Assembly: GCF_001676385.1 (NCBI RefSeq) | Contig: NZ_LYVJ01000017.1 | Coordinates: 1-64,000 of the forward strand | DNA from: Stenotrophomonas maltophilia | GTDB lineage: Bacteria > Pseudomonadota > Gammaproteobacteria > Xanthomonadales > Xanthomonadaceae | Length of the DNA stretch: 64,000 nt | Reading direction: 5' to 3' | Shown: one piece after another, positions 8,930 to 17,686 of the stretch | How positions within the stretch are numbered: position 1 is the stretch's first letter | Layout: every line of letters begins with the position of its first letter | Made by a program: the position numbers and the translations under genes | The notes under the pieces: model-generated | What the model was told of the DNA's origin: nothing | Seen by the model: only the letters and a program-made list of their open reading frames with translations | Databases searched by the model: none

Positions 8930-10114
8930 CTACGCCCACGCTCTCGGCCGCGCCACCAGCCACGCCACGGCCACCACCAGCAGCAGCAACGGCAGCCATC
9001 CCAGCCGGCCGGGGCCCCCGGCCTGCAGCAGCACGCCGCCCGCTACACCGCCGGCGGCAATGGCCAGGTTCCAGCCCGTCACCAGCATGGACTGCGCCAG
9101 ATCGGCCGCAGCCCCCGCGCGGCGCGCGAGCGCGGTCTGGAACAGGGTGGGCACTGCGCCGAACGCCACGCCCCACAGCAGGGTGGCCAGCAGCAGCGGC
9201 GTGGCCTGGGCCGGCCACAGCAGCAGGGCCAGCACCGGCACGATGAAACCAACCACGGCGGCCCAGACCAATGCGCGCAGGTGCCTGTCCACCCCCCAGC
9301 CCGCAATGCCGATGCCGGCGATGGCCGCCACGCCGAAGCCCAGCAGCAACCGGTCCAGCCACGCACCTGCGCCGGCCTCCAGCGCCAGCGGCTCGATGTA
9401 GGTGTAGAGAACGTTGTGGGCCAGCACGTACAGGGCCATCACGCACAGCGTGCTGCGCACGCCGGGCATGCGCCACACCGCGCCCAGCGGCGTGCGCCGG
9501 CCGCCAGCGGCAGCCGGCAACGCCGGCAATGCCCACCGCGCATACGCCAGCAGCAGCAGTCCCAGTCCACTCATCAGCGCGAAGGCCCAGCGCCAACCGA
9601 CCTGCTGGCCCAGCAGCGTGCCTGCCGGGACCCCCAGAGACAGCGCCAGCGGTGAACCCACCATCGCCACGGCAATGGCCCGGCCCTGCAACGACGGCAC
9701 CACCATGCGCGCCGCGTAACCGGCAACCAGCGACCACAACAGCCCCCCGCTGACGCCTGCAACGAACCGCGCAGCCAGCATCAGCGGATAGCTGCTGCTC
9801 CATGCGGTCAGCGTGTTGACCACCACGAAGCCCGCCATCGCGGCCAGCAACAACGGGCGCCGTGGCAGGCGCTGGGTCAGCGCGGTCATCGGCAGTGCGG
9901 CCAATACCGAGCCGAGTGCATAGACGCTGACCAGTTGGCCGATCGCCGCGTCGCTCACCCGCAGGCTTTCGCCCATCGGCCGCAACACGCCGGCCGGCAA
10001 GGTCTCGGTCAGCAGGGTGATGAAGCCCGCGCCGGCCAGCGCCAGCAGGCCTGCCCATGGCAGGCGCGTGGCCTCACCGGCCGGGCTGGCGGCATCGATG
10101 GTGTGGCCGCTCAT
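8930..10114 (-). CDS. MFS transporter (DHA1-like family)
   Basis: A 394-residue major facilitator protein with 12 predicted helices. The N-terminal half resembles sugar-efflux/chloramphenicol-resistance-like DHA1 carriers (TLLTETLPAGVLRPMGESL, then GQLVSVYALGSVLAALPMTA and the loop TQRLPRRPLLLAAM between helices 2 and 3). It is expected to export a small molecule by proton antiport; the substrate is unknown. Its ATG overlaps the stop of the upstream serine hydrolase gene as ATGA, so the two are translationally coupled, and a LysR gene lies divergently upstream of the pair. Confidence 0.85.
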   Translation of the reverse strand: MSGHTIDAASPAGEATRLPWAGLLALAGAGFITLLTETLPAGVLRPMGESLRVSDAAIGQLVSVYALGSVLAALPMTALTQRLPRRPLLLAAMAGFVVVNTLTAWSSSYPLMLAARFVAGVSGGLLWSLVAGYAARMVVPSLQGRAIAVAMVGSPLALSLGVPAGTLLGQQVGWRWAFALMSGLGLLLLAYARWALPALPAAAGGRRTPLGAVWRMPGVRSTLCVMALYVLAHNVLYTYIEPLALEAGAGAWLDRLLLGFGVAAIAGIGIAGWGVDRHLRALVWAAVVGFIVPVLALLLWPAQATPLLLATLLWGVAFGAVPTLFQTALARRAGAAADLAQSMLVTGWNLAIAAGGVAGGVLLQAGGPGRLGWLPLLLLVVAVAWLVARPRAWA

Positions 10115-11298
10115 CGGACGGCCTCCAGATCGGCATAGACCGCATCGCGCAGTTCGTCGACGAAGCGGCCATGCATGCCTTCGTACAGCGTGTTGGTCAG
10201 CGCGACCACGCTCAACCCGCGCGCCAGGTCGACGAACCAGCTGTGGCCATAGGCACCGCCCCAGCGCCAGGTGCCTTCGCGCTGCGGGGTACCGCTGGCG
10301 GCGGCATCGCGCAGCACCGCAAAGCCCAGCCCGAATCCCCAGCCTGCCGGTTCGGGTGGCCCCTGCTCACCAACCTGGGGGGTGGCCATCTCCGCCGCCA
10401 GCGCAGCCGGCAGCAGGCCGGAGCGCTGCACGTCGCGCAACGCCTCCAGCACCGCCATCACCTCATCGGCGGTACCGACCAGGCCGGCGCCTGCGGAGGC
10501 GAACCGGCGGGCATCGGTGGCGCGCGCCAGGCTGTATTCGATGCCTACCGTGCCCTCGAAGGGAGCGACCACCTCGCCCTCCTGCAGGCGATGCGGTCGC
10601 GGTGCGTCGCTCACATAGGGCGTAGCCAACCGCGCGGCATCCGTCGTTGCGAACGCCGTGTCGCGCAGGCCCAGCGGCGCGGCGACCAGGCGTGCGAACA
10701 ACGACGGCAGCATCTCACCGGTCGCCGCTTCGGCCACCGCGCCTGCCACATCCACGCCCAACGAGTACATCCACTGGCTGCCGGGCACGAACAGCAACGG
10801 CGCCTGGGCGATTCGCCGCACGTTCTCGGCGAGGGACAACGGGTTGGCATCCATGCCATCGCTGACACCGGCACGTGCGTAGGGCCCGTTGGCATCGGCC
10901 TCGAGGAAGCGGTAGCCCAGCCCGCTGCTGTGACTGAGCAACTGGCGCAGGCTGATCGGTGGCGTGCTGCCGTCGGGCAGGGCTGGGCGGAAGTTGGGCA
11001 GCCAACGCTGCACCGGCGCATCCAGGTCGAGCACTCCCTCTGCCACCAGGCGCAGGATCACCGCGGTCAGCAGCGGCTTGCTCACCGATGCCAGCCGGAA
11101 CAGCTGGCATCGCCGCATCGCCCTGCCCGACTCGCGGTCGGCCAACCCGGTCGCGCTGGCGTGGCGCAGCTCGCCGTGCTCGCGCACCAGCACCACCGCA
11201 CCGACCAGACGCAGCGGGTGGACCTGCTGCAGCAGCCGCTGCACCGAGGGCAGCGCAGGCAGGGTGTCAGGGGAAGGAACTGCATTCATCGCGGTCAT
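10111..11298 (-). CDS. Class C beta-lactamase-family serine hydrolase
   Basis: A 395-residue protein of the beta-lactamase/PBP4*/esterase family. The acylation motif SVSK lies at residues 71-74, followed by LLSHSSGLGYR. A WGGAYGHSWFVDLARG segment corresponds to the third active-site motif; the middle motif is YSL rather than the usual YxN. There is no signal peptide, so it is likely a cytoplasmic esterase or amidase, not a true beta-lactamase. Two ATGs 9 bp apart are possible starts (11298 or 11289). It forms an ATGA-coupled operon with the MFS gene, divergent from the LysR gene that probably controls both. Confidence 0.82.
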   Translation of the reverse strand: MTAMNAVPSPDTLPALPSVQRLLQQVHPLRLVGAVVLVREHGELRHASATGLADRESGRAMRRCQLFRLASVSKPLLTAVILRLVAEGVLDLDAPVQRWLPNFRPALPDGSTPPISLRQLLSHSSGLGYRFLEADANGPYARAGVSDGMDANPLSLAENVRRIAQAPLLFVPGSQWMYSLGVDVAGAVAEAATGEMLPSLFARLVAAPLGLRDTAFATTDAARLATPYVSDAPRPHRLQEGEVVAPFEGTVGIEYSLARATDARRFASAGAGLVGTADEVMAVLEALRDVQRSGLLPAALAAEMATPQVGEQGPPEPAGWGFGLGFAVLRDAAASGTPQREGTWRWGGAYGHSWFVDLARGLSVVALTNTLYEGMHGRFVDELRDAVYADLEAVR

Positions 11299-11516
11299 CC
11301 GTGGGGAGAGGCCCGCCACGTTAGGCAGCACGCCGCAACGCAAAAAGCCGGTTGCCGCTCCGCGCATCATGGACCGTGCAGTCCGCAATGGGCATCGTGA
11401 CCGGAACTGCAAGGCCACGACGCCTGGCCGCCCGACCTGCACCACAGCGTTGCAGGGGTGGTGCGGCCGCAGCGATGGCGCCCTCCTACCCTGCTGTTTT
11501 CGCCGCACGCACGCCC

Positions 11517-12422
11517 ATGTCAGTCCTGGACAACCTCGCCAACCTGCAGACCTTCGTGCACGCCGCCGACACCCGCAGCTTCGTCGAGACCGGGCGCCTG
11601 CAGGGCATCTCTGCCTCCGCTGCCGGCAAGTGCGTGGCGCGGCTGGAACACGCGCTCGGCGTGCGCCTGTTCCATCGCAGCACGCGCAGCATCACGCTCA
11701 CCGCCGAGGGCCAGCTGTTCCTGGCCCGCTGCCGGCGCATCCTCGACGAACGCGATGCCGCGCGCACCGAGCTTGCACAACCCCACGCCACGCCCAGCGG
11801 CACGCTGCGCATCAGCCTGCCGCTGGTCGGCGACCTGACCCTGCCGTTGATGGCCGAATTCATGGCGGCCTACCCCGATATCCGCCTCGACCTGGACTTC
11901 TGCGACCGCCTGGTCGATGTCATCGAGGAAGGCTTCGACGCCGTGCTGCGCGTCGGTGAGCCCAGCGATTCGCGCATGAACGCGCGCCGCCTGGGCGTAT
12001 TTCCGCGCCGCGTCGTCGCCTCGCCGGGCTACCTGCAGCGCCGCGGTGTTCCGCGCACGCCGGCCGATCTGATGCGGCACACCCTCCTGCACTACCGCTT
12101 CCCCAGCAGCGGCAAGCTGGAGCCGTGGCCGATCCACTGGCCTGATGGGGAAGTCCCCCAGGAGTTGCCGGTGCACATGGTGGCCAACACCATCGAAGCC
12201 CGCGTGGCCCTCGCGCTGCGCGACGTCGGCCTGGCCTTCGTGCCGGTGCACTCGGTGCGCGATGCACTGGCCGATGGCCGCCTGGTCAGCGTGCTGGAAG
12301 ACCACGTGCATTCCTGCGGCACCTTCCACCTGCTGTGGCCTTCCGGTCGCCACGTGCTGCCCAAGCTGCGGGTGTTCATCGACTTCGTCGGCGCGCGCCT
12401 GGATACCGTGCCGTCGGCCTGA
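11517..12422 (+). CDS. LysR-family transcriptional regulator
   Basis: A 301-residue LysR-type regulator. The winged helix-turn-helix occupies residues about 5-62 (LQTFVHAADTRSFVETGRL...LGVRLFHRSTRSITLTAEG). The effector-binding domain from about 90 is of the CrgA/AaeR-like group, with LRISLPLVGDLTLPLMAEF. The start MSVLDNLANL was chosen because the HTH begins immediately; the longer frame adds a basic non-family tail. It is divergent from the serine hydrolase-MFS operon across about 218 bp, the classical arrangement for control of the neighbouring operon (inference). Confidence 0.9.
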   Translation: MSVLDNLANLQTFVHAADTRSFVETGRLQGISASAAGKCVARLEHALGVRLFHRSTRSITLTAEGQLFLARCRRILDERDAARTELAQPHATPSGTLRISLPLVGDLTLPLMAEFMAAYPDIRLDLDFCDRLVDVIEEGFDAVLRVGEPSDSRMNARRLGVFPRRVVASPGYLQRRGVPRTPADLMRHTLLHYRFPSSGKLEPWPIHWPDGEVPQELPVHMVANTIEARVALALRDVGLAFVPVHSVRDALADGRLVSVLEDHVHSCGTFHLLWPSGRHVLPKLRVFIDFVGARLDTVPSA

Positions 12423-12449
12423 CCACGCCACGCCATGCGTGGATGGCCC

Positions 12450-12518
12450 TGTAGAGTCGCGCCATGCTCGACTTCGGATGCCAGGCGAAGCGCAGCCGAG
12501 CGTGGGCTCGACTCTACA
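12450..12518. repeat. SMAG-type GTAG palindrome (imperfect)
   Basis: Begins TGTAGAGTCG and ends CGACTCTACA, with inner arms containing GCTCGACTT and GCCGAGCGTGGGCTCGAC. It lies just after the LysR gene. Confidence 0.85.
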
Positions 12519-12564
12519 GAACCACCCGAACAGCGGTAGCGCCGGACCATTCAGCCAGCAGCGC

Positions 12565-12693
12565 TATACTGTCCGCTCATTCCTCCAAGAGGCTTGCGAC
12601 CGATGCGCCAGTGATGCCGCCGTCTTCCCACCAGACGGCCTGACTCTTCCCGCCCCTGCGCGCAGGGGAGAACCCGGCATCCATGGAGGTCGC
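12565..12693 (+). promoter_or_regulatory. Attenuator-like leader of the ABC-F gene
   Basis: A -10-like TATACT lies at 12565-12570. The leader then has two tiny ORFs joined by TGATG: ATG CGC CAG TGA (12603-12614) and a 9-codon ORF from 12614 to 12643. The second ORF covers a perfect hairpin, GCCGTCT (12619-12625) with AGACGGC (12633-12639), and is followed by the palindrome CCCCTGCGCGCAGGGG (12653-12668). Ribosome site GGAGG at 12685-12689 precedes the ATG. The arrangement resembles translation-coupled attenuation seen upstream of some antibiotic-responsive ABC-F genes; function here is inference. Confidence 0.4.
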
Positions 12694-14301
12694 ATGACTT
12701 CGCACTCCCTCACGCTCGATCGCGTGTCGTATCGGTTGGCCGACGGCCGGCCGTTGTTTTCCGATCTGTCCTTTTCCTTCGATCCGGTCGCCACCGGGCT
12801 GGTCGGTGCCAATGGCACCGGCAAGAGCGTGCTCGCCCGCCTGCTGTCGGGCCGCCTGCCGCCCGACAGCGGCCAGGTGCGCGGCAGTGGCCGCGTGTTC
12901 CTGTTGCCCACGCCCGGCTATCCACCTGCCGGTACCGTGGGAGAGCTGGCCGGTGTCGGCGAAGAGCTGGCCGCGCTCGCGCGCATCGAAGCAGGCAGCG
13001 TGGACGAGGCTGACTTCGCCCGCGTCGGTGACCGATGGGACCTGCGCGAACGGCTGCTGCAGCAATGGCGGGCGCTACAGCTGCCCAGCGATCTCGACCC
13101 GGCCCACCCGGCGGCGCGCCTCAGTGGCGGGCAGGCCATGCAGGTCGCGCTGTCCGGCGCCTGGGCCAGCGGCGCCGACTGGCTGATCCTGGACGAGCCC
13201 AGCAATCATCTTGATGCCCGCCATCGGCAGCAGTTGTACGAGCAGCTGCAGCAGTGGCGCGGCGGCCTGCTGGTGATCAGCCACGACCGCGAACTGCTGG
13301 ACCACATGCAGCAGATCGTCGAACTCGATGCACGTGGACTGCATCGCTATGGCGGACCCTGGCAGCGCTATGCCGACGCGCGCGCCGCCGAACGCGAAGC
13401 CGCCGCCGCCCAGCTTGACCATGCGCGTGCCCAGCACCGGCAGCAGCAACGCAACGCACGCGAACAGCACGAACGCCAGCAACAGCGCCAGGCACGCGGC
13501 AATCGCGATGCGAAGCAGGCCAACCAGGCGCCGATCCTGCTCGGCCGGCAGAAGCAGCGCGCTGAGGCCAGCCATGGCCGTGCGCAGCAGGTGCAGGCCG
13601 AGCGCCTGCAGGCCAGTGCCGAGCAGCTGCGCGCGGCAGCCTCGGCGGTTCACGTCGCCCCGGAACTGGCGCTGTTCGCCGGTGAGGGCGAACGCGGCAG
13701 CACACGCCTGCTGCAGGCGGAGTCACTGGTGCTGCCACATGGCTGCGACGCCCCGCTGCATCTGGAGATCCGCCGGGGGCAGCGCATCGCCGTGATCGGT
13801 GACAACGGCAGTGGCAAATCCACCTTGCTGCGCGTGTTGGCCGGCCAGTTGCCGGCACGCAGTGGCGGCGTGCAGCGTCATGCCCCCTTGGCCCTGCTCG
13901 ACCAGCAACTGTTGGGGTTGTCGGGCGAGCGCGGCATCCTCGAAACCGTACAGGCCGCCAACCCAGGGGCTGATCCCGGCGAACTGCGTACGCGGCTGGC
14001 GCTGCTGGGGCTGGACGCACAGCGCATCCAGCGCCCCTCCAGCAGCCTCAGCGATGGCGAGCGGGTGAAAGGCGCGCTGGCCGGCGTGCTGTATGCCGAC
14101 CCGGCACCACAGCTGTTGCTGCTGGACGAGCCCGGCAATGCACTGGACCTGGGCGCATTGCAGGCGCTGGAAGAATTGCTGGCGGCATGGCCGGGAGCGC
14201 TGGTGATGGTCAGCCACGACCGGCACCTGCTGCACGCGTTGCGCCCAACGCAGGTGCTGCAGGTGGGCGCCGGCGGCTGGCAATGGCGCGACGAACCGTA
14301 G
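12694..14301 (+). CDS. ABC-F family ATPase
   Basis: A 535-residue cytoplasmic protein with two ATP-binding cassettes and no membrane helices. Cassette 1: Walker A GANGTGKS (38-45), signature LSGGQAMQV, Walker B WLILDEPSNHLD. Cassette 2: GDNGSGKST, LSDGERVKG, LLLLDEPGNALD. The linker (about 230-310) is a Gln/Arg/Ala-rich coiled coil, as in ABC-F factors that act on the ribosome. Length is typical. Whether it is a housekeeping (Uup/YheS/YbiT-like) or antibiotic-protection member cannot be told. The start follows a GGAGG site; the long upstream open frame is discarded. Confidence 0.9.
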   Translation: MTSHSLTLDRVSYRLADGRPLFSDLSFSFDPVATGLVGANGTGKSVLARLLSGRLPPDSGQVRGSGRVFLLPTPGYPPAGTVGELAGVGEELAALARIEAGSVDEADFARVGDRWDLRERLLQQWRALQLPSDLDPAHPAARLSGGQAMQVALSGAWASGADWLILDEPSNHLDARHRQQLYEQLQQWRGGLLVISHDRELLDHMQQIVELDARGLHRYGGPWQRYADARAAEREAAAAQLDHARAQHRQQQRNAREQHERQQQRQARGNRDAKQANQAPILLGRQKQRAEASHGRAQQVQAERLQASAEQLRAAASAVHVAPELALFAGEGERGSTRLLQAESLVLPHGCDAPLHLEIRRGQRIAVIGDNGSGKSTLLRVLAGQLPARSGGVQRHAPLALLDQQLLGLSGERGILETVQAANPGADPGELRTRLALLGLDAQRIQRPSSSLSDGERVKGALAGVLYADPAPQLLLLDEPGNALDLGALQALEELLAAWPGALVMVSHDRHLLHALRPTQVLQVGAGGWQWRDEP

Positions 14302-14305
14302 GCCC

Positions 14306-14384
14306 GTGCCCACGCTCGGCTGCCATGGATCCATCCCATGCATGGATGCAATGATCGACAGCCGAGCGCGGGCTCGGCTCTACA
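14306..14384. repeat. SMAG-type palindrome with embedded ATGGATCCAT element
   Basis: CCACGCTCGGCTG pairs with CAGCCGAGCGCGGGCTCGGC and ends GGCTCTACA. The centre holds CCATGGATCCATCCCATGCA, a CATGGATG-rich element that recurs at 12430 and 19455. It separates convergent genes. Confidence 0.8.
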
Positions 14385-14396
14385 AGGGCATGCCGC

Positions 14397-15722
14397 TCAC
14401 CGCTTCCACAGCGGGAACGCCTGCGGCAGCTGCTGCCACAGCAACGGGCCGGCGCGCAGCTCCTGGTCGTTGAGCAGGCAGGCGTCCAGCTCTGCGCGCA
14501 CCGCGCGCTCGTCCATGTGTACGCCGATCACCACCAGCTCCTGGCGGCGATCGCCCCACAACGGGTGCCACAGGCGCTGCATGGCCGAATGCGCAGCCTC
14601 GTCCGGGAATGTGTCCAGGCCCGGCAACGGCGCGCTCCAGCACCCCGCCTGCTGCCGCGCCCAGCCGAGGTCGCTGTAGGGCAGCTGCGTCGGCGGCAGC
14701 AAGGGCGTGGTGTCTTCCAGACCGGCACGCACGCGCTCGCGCGCGGCGTACCAGAAACCCGCCGCCTGCGTGCGCGTCGCGGCACCGACGCTGTTCAGCT
14801 CACCCACCCAGTCCATGCGGTTGGCCAGCCAGAACCAGCCCTTGCTGCGTATCACGCCGGGCATGCCCGACTGCAGCACGCGTGCGAAACGCGCGGGGTG
14901 GAACGGACGCCGCGAGCGGTAGACGAAACTGCCGATGCCATATTCCTCGGTCTCCGGCGTATGTTCGCCGCGCAGTTCCTTCACCCAGCCCGGTGCGCGC
15001 TGCGCGCGCTCGAAGTCGAAGCGGCCAGTGTCCAGCAGCTCGGCCAGCGGCACATCGCCGAAGCGGGACAGCAGCAGTTTCGCGTCGCGGTTCAGTCCAC
15101 GCAGCACCGCCAGCGTGTCCTGCAGCACTTCGTCATCCACCTGGTCGACCTTGCTGACCACGATCACATCGGCAAATTCGACCTGCTCGCAGAGCAGGTC
15201 GACCACCCCGCGGTCGTCTTCCGGTCCGGCCTGCTGGCCGCGCTCGGCCAGGCGCAGCGTCGAACCGAAATCGGCGAGGAACGCGCTGCCATCGACCACG
15301 GTCACCATCGTGTCCAGGCGCGCGATGTCATTCAGGCTGAAGCCCTGCGCGTCGCGCACTGCAAAGGTGGCCGCCACCGGCATCGGCTCGCCGATCCCGG
15401 TCGACTCAATCAGCAGGTAGTCGTAGCGGCCAGCAGTGGCCAGGCGCCGCACTTCCTGCAGCAGGTCATCGCGCAGCGTGCAGCAGATGCAGCCGTTGCT
15501 GAACTCCACCAGCGTCTCCTCGGTGCGGCGCAGTTCGGCGCCGCCCTCGCGCACCCACTGCGCGTCGATGTTGACCTCGCTCATGTCGTTGACGATGACC
15601 GCCACACGCCGCCCGTCGCGGTTGCGCAGGATCTGGTTGAGCAGGGTGGTCTTGCCGGCCCCGAGAAAGCCGGACAGCACGGTGACCGGAAGGCGACGGT
15701 CGGCGCGGGAAACAGTGTTCAT
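14397..15722 (-). CDS. COG0523 GTPase, putative zinc chaperone (ZigA-like)
   Basis: A 441-residue G3E GTPase of the CobW/COG0523 family. Walker A is [10 protein letters not shown] (17-26), the metal-binding CxCC motif is GCICC with Cys78, Cys80 and Cys81, and SKVDQVDD is the guanine-specificity motif. A CobW C-terminal domain ends in VVIGVHMDE. Zur-regulated members load zinc into client proteins when zinc is scarce. The start [10 protein letters not shown] was preferred because the longer frame would run into the Zur-like box. It is divergent from a MerC-like gene, sharing that box, which supports a zinc-starvation role. Confidence 0.87.
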   Translation of the reverse strand: MNTVSRADRRLPVTVLSGFLGAGKTTLLNQILRNRDGRRVAVIVNDMSEVNIDAQWVREGGAELRRTEETLVEFSNGCICCTLRDDLLQEVRRLATAGRYDYLLIESTGIGEPMPVAATFAVRDAQGFSLNDIARLDTMVTVVDGSAFLADFGSTLRLAERGQQAGPEDDRGVVDLLCEQVEFADVIVVSKVDQVDDEVLQDTLAVLRGLNRDAKLLLSRFGDVPLAELLDTGRFDFERAQRAPGWVKELRGEHTPETEEYGIGSFVYRSRRPFHPARFARVLQSGMPGVIRSKGWFWLANRMDWVGELNSVGAATRTQAAGFWYAARERVRAGLEDTTPLLPPTQLPYSDLGWARQQAGCWSAPLPGLDTFPDEAAHSAMQRLWHPLWGDRRQELVVIGVHMDERAVRAELDACLLNDQELRAGPLLWQQLPQAFPLWKR

Positions 15723-15751
15723 GTCAGAGCCGGTTGGCAGCGGGACGACAA

Positions 15752-15768
15752 ATGTTACTGTATAACAC
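15752..15768. promoter_or_regulatory. Zur-type operator between COG0523 and MerC-like genes
   Basis: TGTTA (15753-15757) and TAACA (15763-15767) form a perfect inverted repeat around CTGTA, matching the TGTTA-N5-TAACA layout of gammaproteobacterial Zur boxes. It lies 31 bp from the COG0523 start and 25 bp from the MerC-like start, so one repressor could control both. Confidence 0.65.
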
Positions 15769-15791
15769 TTGTTGTGCAAGGAGCCCCCCCG

Positions 15792-16163
15792 ATGAAGTCA
15801 CCCTCTGCCGCCCTGCTCGATGCCGGCGCGGTCACCCTGTCCGGCCTGTGCCTGCTGCACTGCCTCGCCCTGCCCCTGCTCGCCAGCGCGCTGCCGCTGT
15901 TCGGTGCCTGGGCCGACGCGGGATGGGTGCATCTGCTGTTCGTGGCCATCGCCCTGCCGCTGACCGGCTATGCCCTATGGCGTGCAGCCCGCCGTCGTCC
16001 GCTGCCCGCACTGGCCTGGGCCGCCGCGGGCACCGGCCTGGCGCTGTTGCTGGCCGGGGCGCTCGCCCTGCCCTCGCATGAGTGGGAGACCCCCCTGACG
16101 GTCGCCGGCAGCCTGCTGTTGGCAGCCACGCACCTCTGGAACGCGCGGCGACGGCACCGGTAG
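15792..16163 (+). CDS. MerC-domain inner membrane protein
   Basis: A 123-residue protein with four predicted membrane helices. It begins [21 protein letters not shown], where Cys-Leu-Leu-His-Cys (CxxHC) matches the metal-binding cysteines of MerC-family proteins in the first helix. No mercury-resistance genes (merR, merA) are nearby. The Zur-like box and the divergent COG0523 gene suggest zinc transport or sensing rather than mercury. The ATG at this position follows an AAGGAG-like site; the longer frame upstream is antisense to the COG0523 gene and is rejected. Confidence 0.75.
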   Translation: MKSPSAALLDAGAVTLSGLCLLHCLALPLLASALPLFGAWADAGWVHLLFVAIALPLTGYALWRAARRRPLPALAWAAAGTGLALLLAGALALPSHEWETPLTVAGSLLLAATHLWNARRRHR

Positions 16164-16165
16164 CG

Positions 16166-16250
16166 CTGGCCGCTGGCCGCTGGCCGCTGGCCGGCAACCG
16201 TGCGCGCTTCGGACGCAACCTGCAATTGCCGGCAAGCGGCCGGCGCTACC
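16166..16250. repeat. GCTGGCCG-rich palindromic repeat
   Basis: Four tandem GCTGGCCGCT-like units lead into GCTGGCCGGCAACCG, paired with TTGCCGGCAAGCGGCCGGCG near 16227-16246. It is a compact copy of the GCCGGCCGCTGGCCGGCA family, between convergent genes. Confidence 0.75.
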
Positions 16251-16253
16251 GGA

Positions 16254-16538
16254 TCACTTCCCGTAGCGGCGCAACAACGCCACCAGCACCTCGGCCTCGG
16301 CCGCCCGCTGCTGCGGGTCCTCGGCGCCCACCACGTGTTCCTGCAGATGCTCGTGCAGCAGCTCCATCAGCAGGCCATGGGCGGCACCACGTACGGCGGC
16401 GACCTGCACCAGCACGTCGGCGCAATCACCCGCTTCGCCTTCCGGCCTGTCCAGCGCCTGCTCCAACGCCGCCACCTGCCCGCCGATCCGGCGCACCCGG
16501 GCCAGCAGCTGCTTTCGATTCGTGTGTACATGGGCCAT
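16254..16538 (-). CDS. CsoR/RcnR-family metal-sensing repressor (DmeR-like)
   Basis: A 94-residue all-helical repressor of the CsoR/RcnR/FrmR family (DUF156). Sequence MAHVHTNRKQLLARVRRIGG opens the DNA-contact helix. The ligand set of RcnR (His3, Cys35, His60, His64) is matched by His3, Cys39, His64 and His68, allowing for a four-residue insertion near residue 33, so it should sense Ni(II) or Co(II) rather than Cu(I) or formaldehyde. It is divergent from a His-rich CDF exporter, the dmeR-dmeF pairing. Loss of DNA binding on metal loading would turn on the exporter. Confidence 0.85.
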   Translation of the reverse strand: MAHVHTNRKQLLARVRRIGGQVAALEQALDRPEGEAGDCADVLVQVAAVRGAAHGLLMELLHEHLQEHVVGAEDPQQRAAEAEVLVALLRRYGK

Positions 16539-16547
16539 GCCGGGATC

Positions 16548-16569
16548 GTATACCCTATGGGGGTATCCC
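16548..16569. promoter_or_regulatory. Probable DmeR/RcnR-type operator
   Basis: GTATACCC-TATG-GGGGTATC forms an A/T-flanked G/C-tract palindrome, the style of site bound by RcnR/DmeR/FrmR proteins. It lies 10 bp from the repressor start and 22 bp from the exporter start, so it could silence both promoters. Confidence 0.65.
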
Positions 16570-16590
16570 TTCCACCCTCTGGTCTCCCCC

Positions 16591-17565
16591 ATGCACCTGG
16601 ATGCCCTGGCCGCCGCCCGTCGCCACGAACATCGCTTCGACGACGGCAATCCGCTGGCCGAACGCAATACCCGCCGCGCCATGTGGCTTACCGTCAGCAT
16701 GATGCTGGTGGAGATCATCGGCGGCTGGTGGTTCAACTCCATGGCCGTGCTCGCTGATGGCTGGCACATGAGCTCGCACGCACTGGCGCTGGGCCTTGCG
16801 GTGTTCGCCTATCGCTGTGCGCGCCGCTATGCGCACGATCCACGGTTCGCCTTCGGCACCTGGAAGATCGAGATCCTGGCGGGCTATACCAGCGCCATCG
16901 CCCTGCTCGGTGTCGCTGCGCTGATGGCGGTGCAGTCATTGCAGCGGCTGTGGGTGCCGGCGCCCATCCACTACGATGAAGCGATCGTCATCGCTGCGGT
17001 CGGGCTGGGCGTGAACCTGCTGTGCGCCTGGTGGCTGCACGACAGCCCCGGCCACGCGCATCATCACCATGGGCACGATCATGGCCATCATCATGGGCAT
17101 GACCACGATCACGATCACGATCACGGCCATGCGCACGCTCACGACCTCAACCTGCGCTCGGCCTACCTCCACGTGCTGGCCGACGCCGCCACCTCGGTGC
17201 TGGCCATCGTCGCCCTGCTCGGCGGCAAGCTGCTCGGCCTGACCTGGCTGGACCCGGTGATGGGCCTGGTCGGCGCGGTGCTGGTCACGGTGTGGGCGGT
17301 TGGCCTGCTGCGCGACAGTGGCCGCATCCTGCTCGACGCGCAGATGGACGCGCCGGTGGTGGCCGAAGTGCGCGAAGTGATCGAACAGGGCCCGTGGCCT
17401 GCACGCCTGGCCGACCTGCATGTCTGGCAGGTGGGGCGCGGCAAGTACGCGGTCAGCGCCAGCGTGGTCACCAGCGACGCCAGCCTGGATGCCGACACCG
17501 TGCGCAACGCGCTGGCGATCCACGAAGAACTGGTGCATGTAACGGTGGAGATCCACCGCAGCTGA
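16591..17565 (+). CDS. Cation diffusion facilitator, Co/Ni exporter of DmeF type
   Basis: A 324-residue CDF (SLC30-like) antiporter with six membrane helices. The metal-site helices show SMAVLADGWHMSSHALALG (helix 2) and LHVLADAATSVLAIVALLGG (helix 5). A very His/Asp-rich cytoplasmic loop (about 152-187, repeats of HDHGH and DHDHDH) joins helices 4 and 5, as in DmeF and ZitB. The short C-terminal domain ends VTVEIHRS. The start was set after the operator. Pairing with an RcnR-type regulator points to cobalt/nickel efflux; zinc is an alternative. Confidence 0.85.
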   Translation: MHLDALAAARRHEHRFDDGNPLAERNTRRAMWLTVSMMLVEIIGGWWFNSMAVLADGWHMSSHALALGLAVFAYRCARRYAHDPRFAFGTWKIEILAGYTSAIALLGVAALMAVQSLQRLWVPAPIHYDEAIVIAAVGLGVNLLCAWWLHDSPGHAHHHHGHDHGHHHGHDHDHDHDHGHAHAHDLNLRSAYLHVLADAATSVLAIVALLGGKLLGLTWLDPVMGLVGAVLVTVWAVGLLRDSGRILLDAQMDAPVVAEVREVIEQGPWPARLADLHVWQVGRGKYAVSASVVTSDASLDADTVRNALAIHEELVHVTVEIHRS

Positions 17566-17588
17566 ACCTGCGCGACTGCCGTCGAATC

Positions 17589-17684
17589 TGTAGCCGAGCC
17601 CACGCTCGGCTTGCCACTGCCTTTGTAGAGCCGAGCCATGCTCGGCTGTCGCAGACCATAAGCCGAGCGTGGGCTCGGCTCTAC
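17589..17684. repeat. Compound SMAG-type palindromes
   Basis: Three GTAG-type arms in a row: TGTAGCCGAGCCCACGCTCGG, TGTAGAGCCGAGCCATGCTC and AGCCGAGCGTGGGCTCGGCT ending TCTACA. The outer pair matches, as do the inner GAGCCATGCTCGGC arms, so alternative folds are possible. It lies between convergent genes. Confidence 0.85.
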
Positions 17685-17686
17685 AC

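Noticed and set aside
10111-11298. True class C beta-lactamase (antibiotic resistance)
   Set aside because: No signal peptide, and YSL in place of the YxN motif; better described as a family serine hydrolase.
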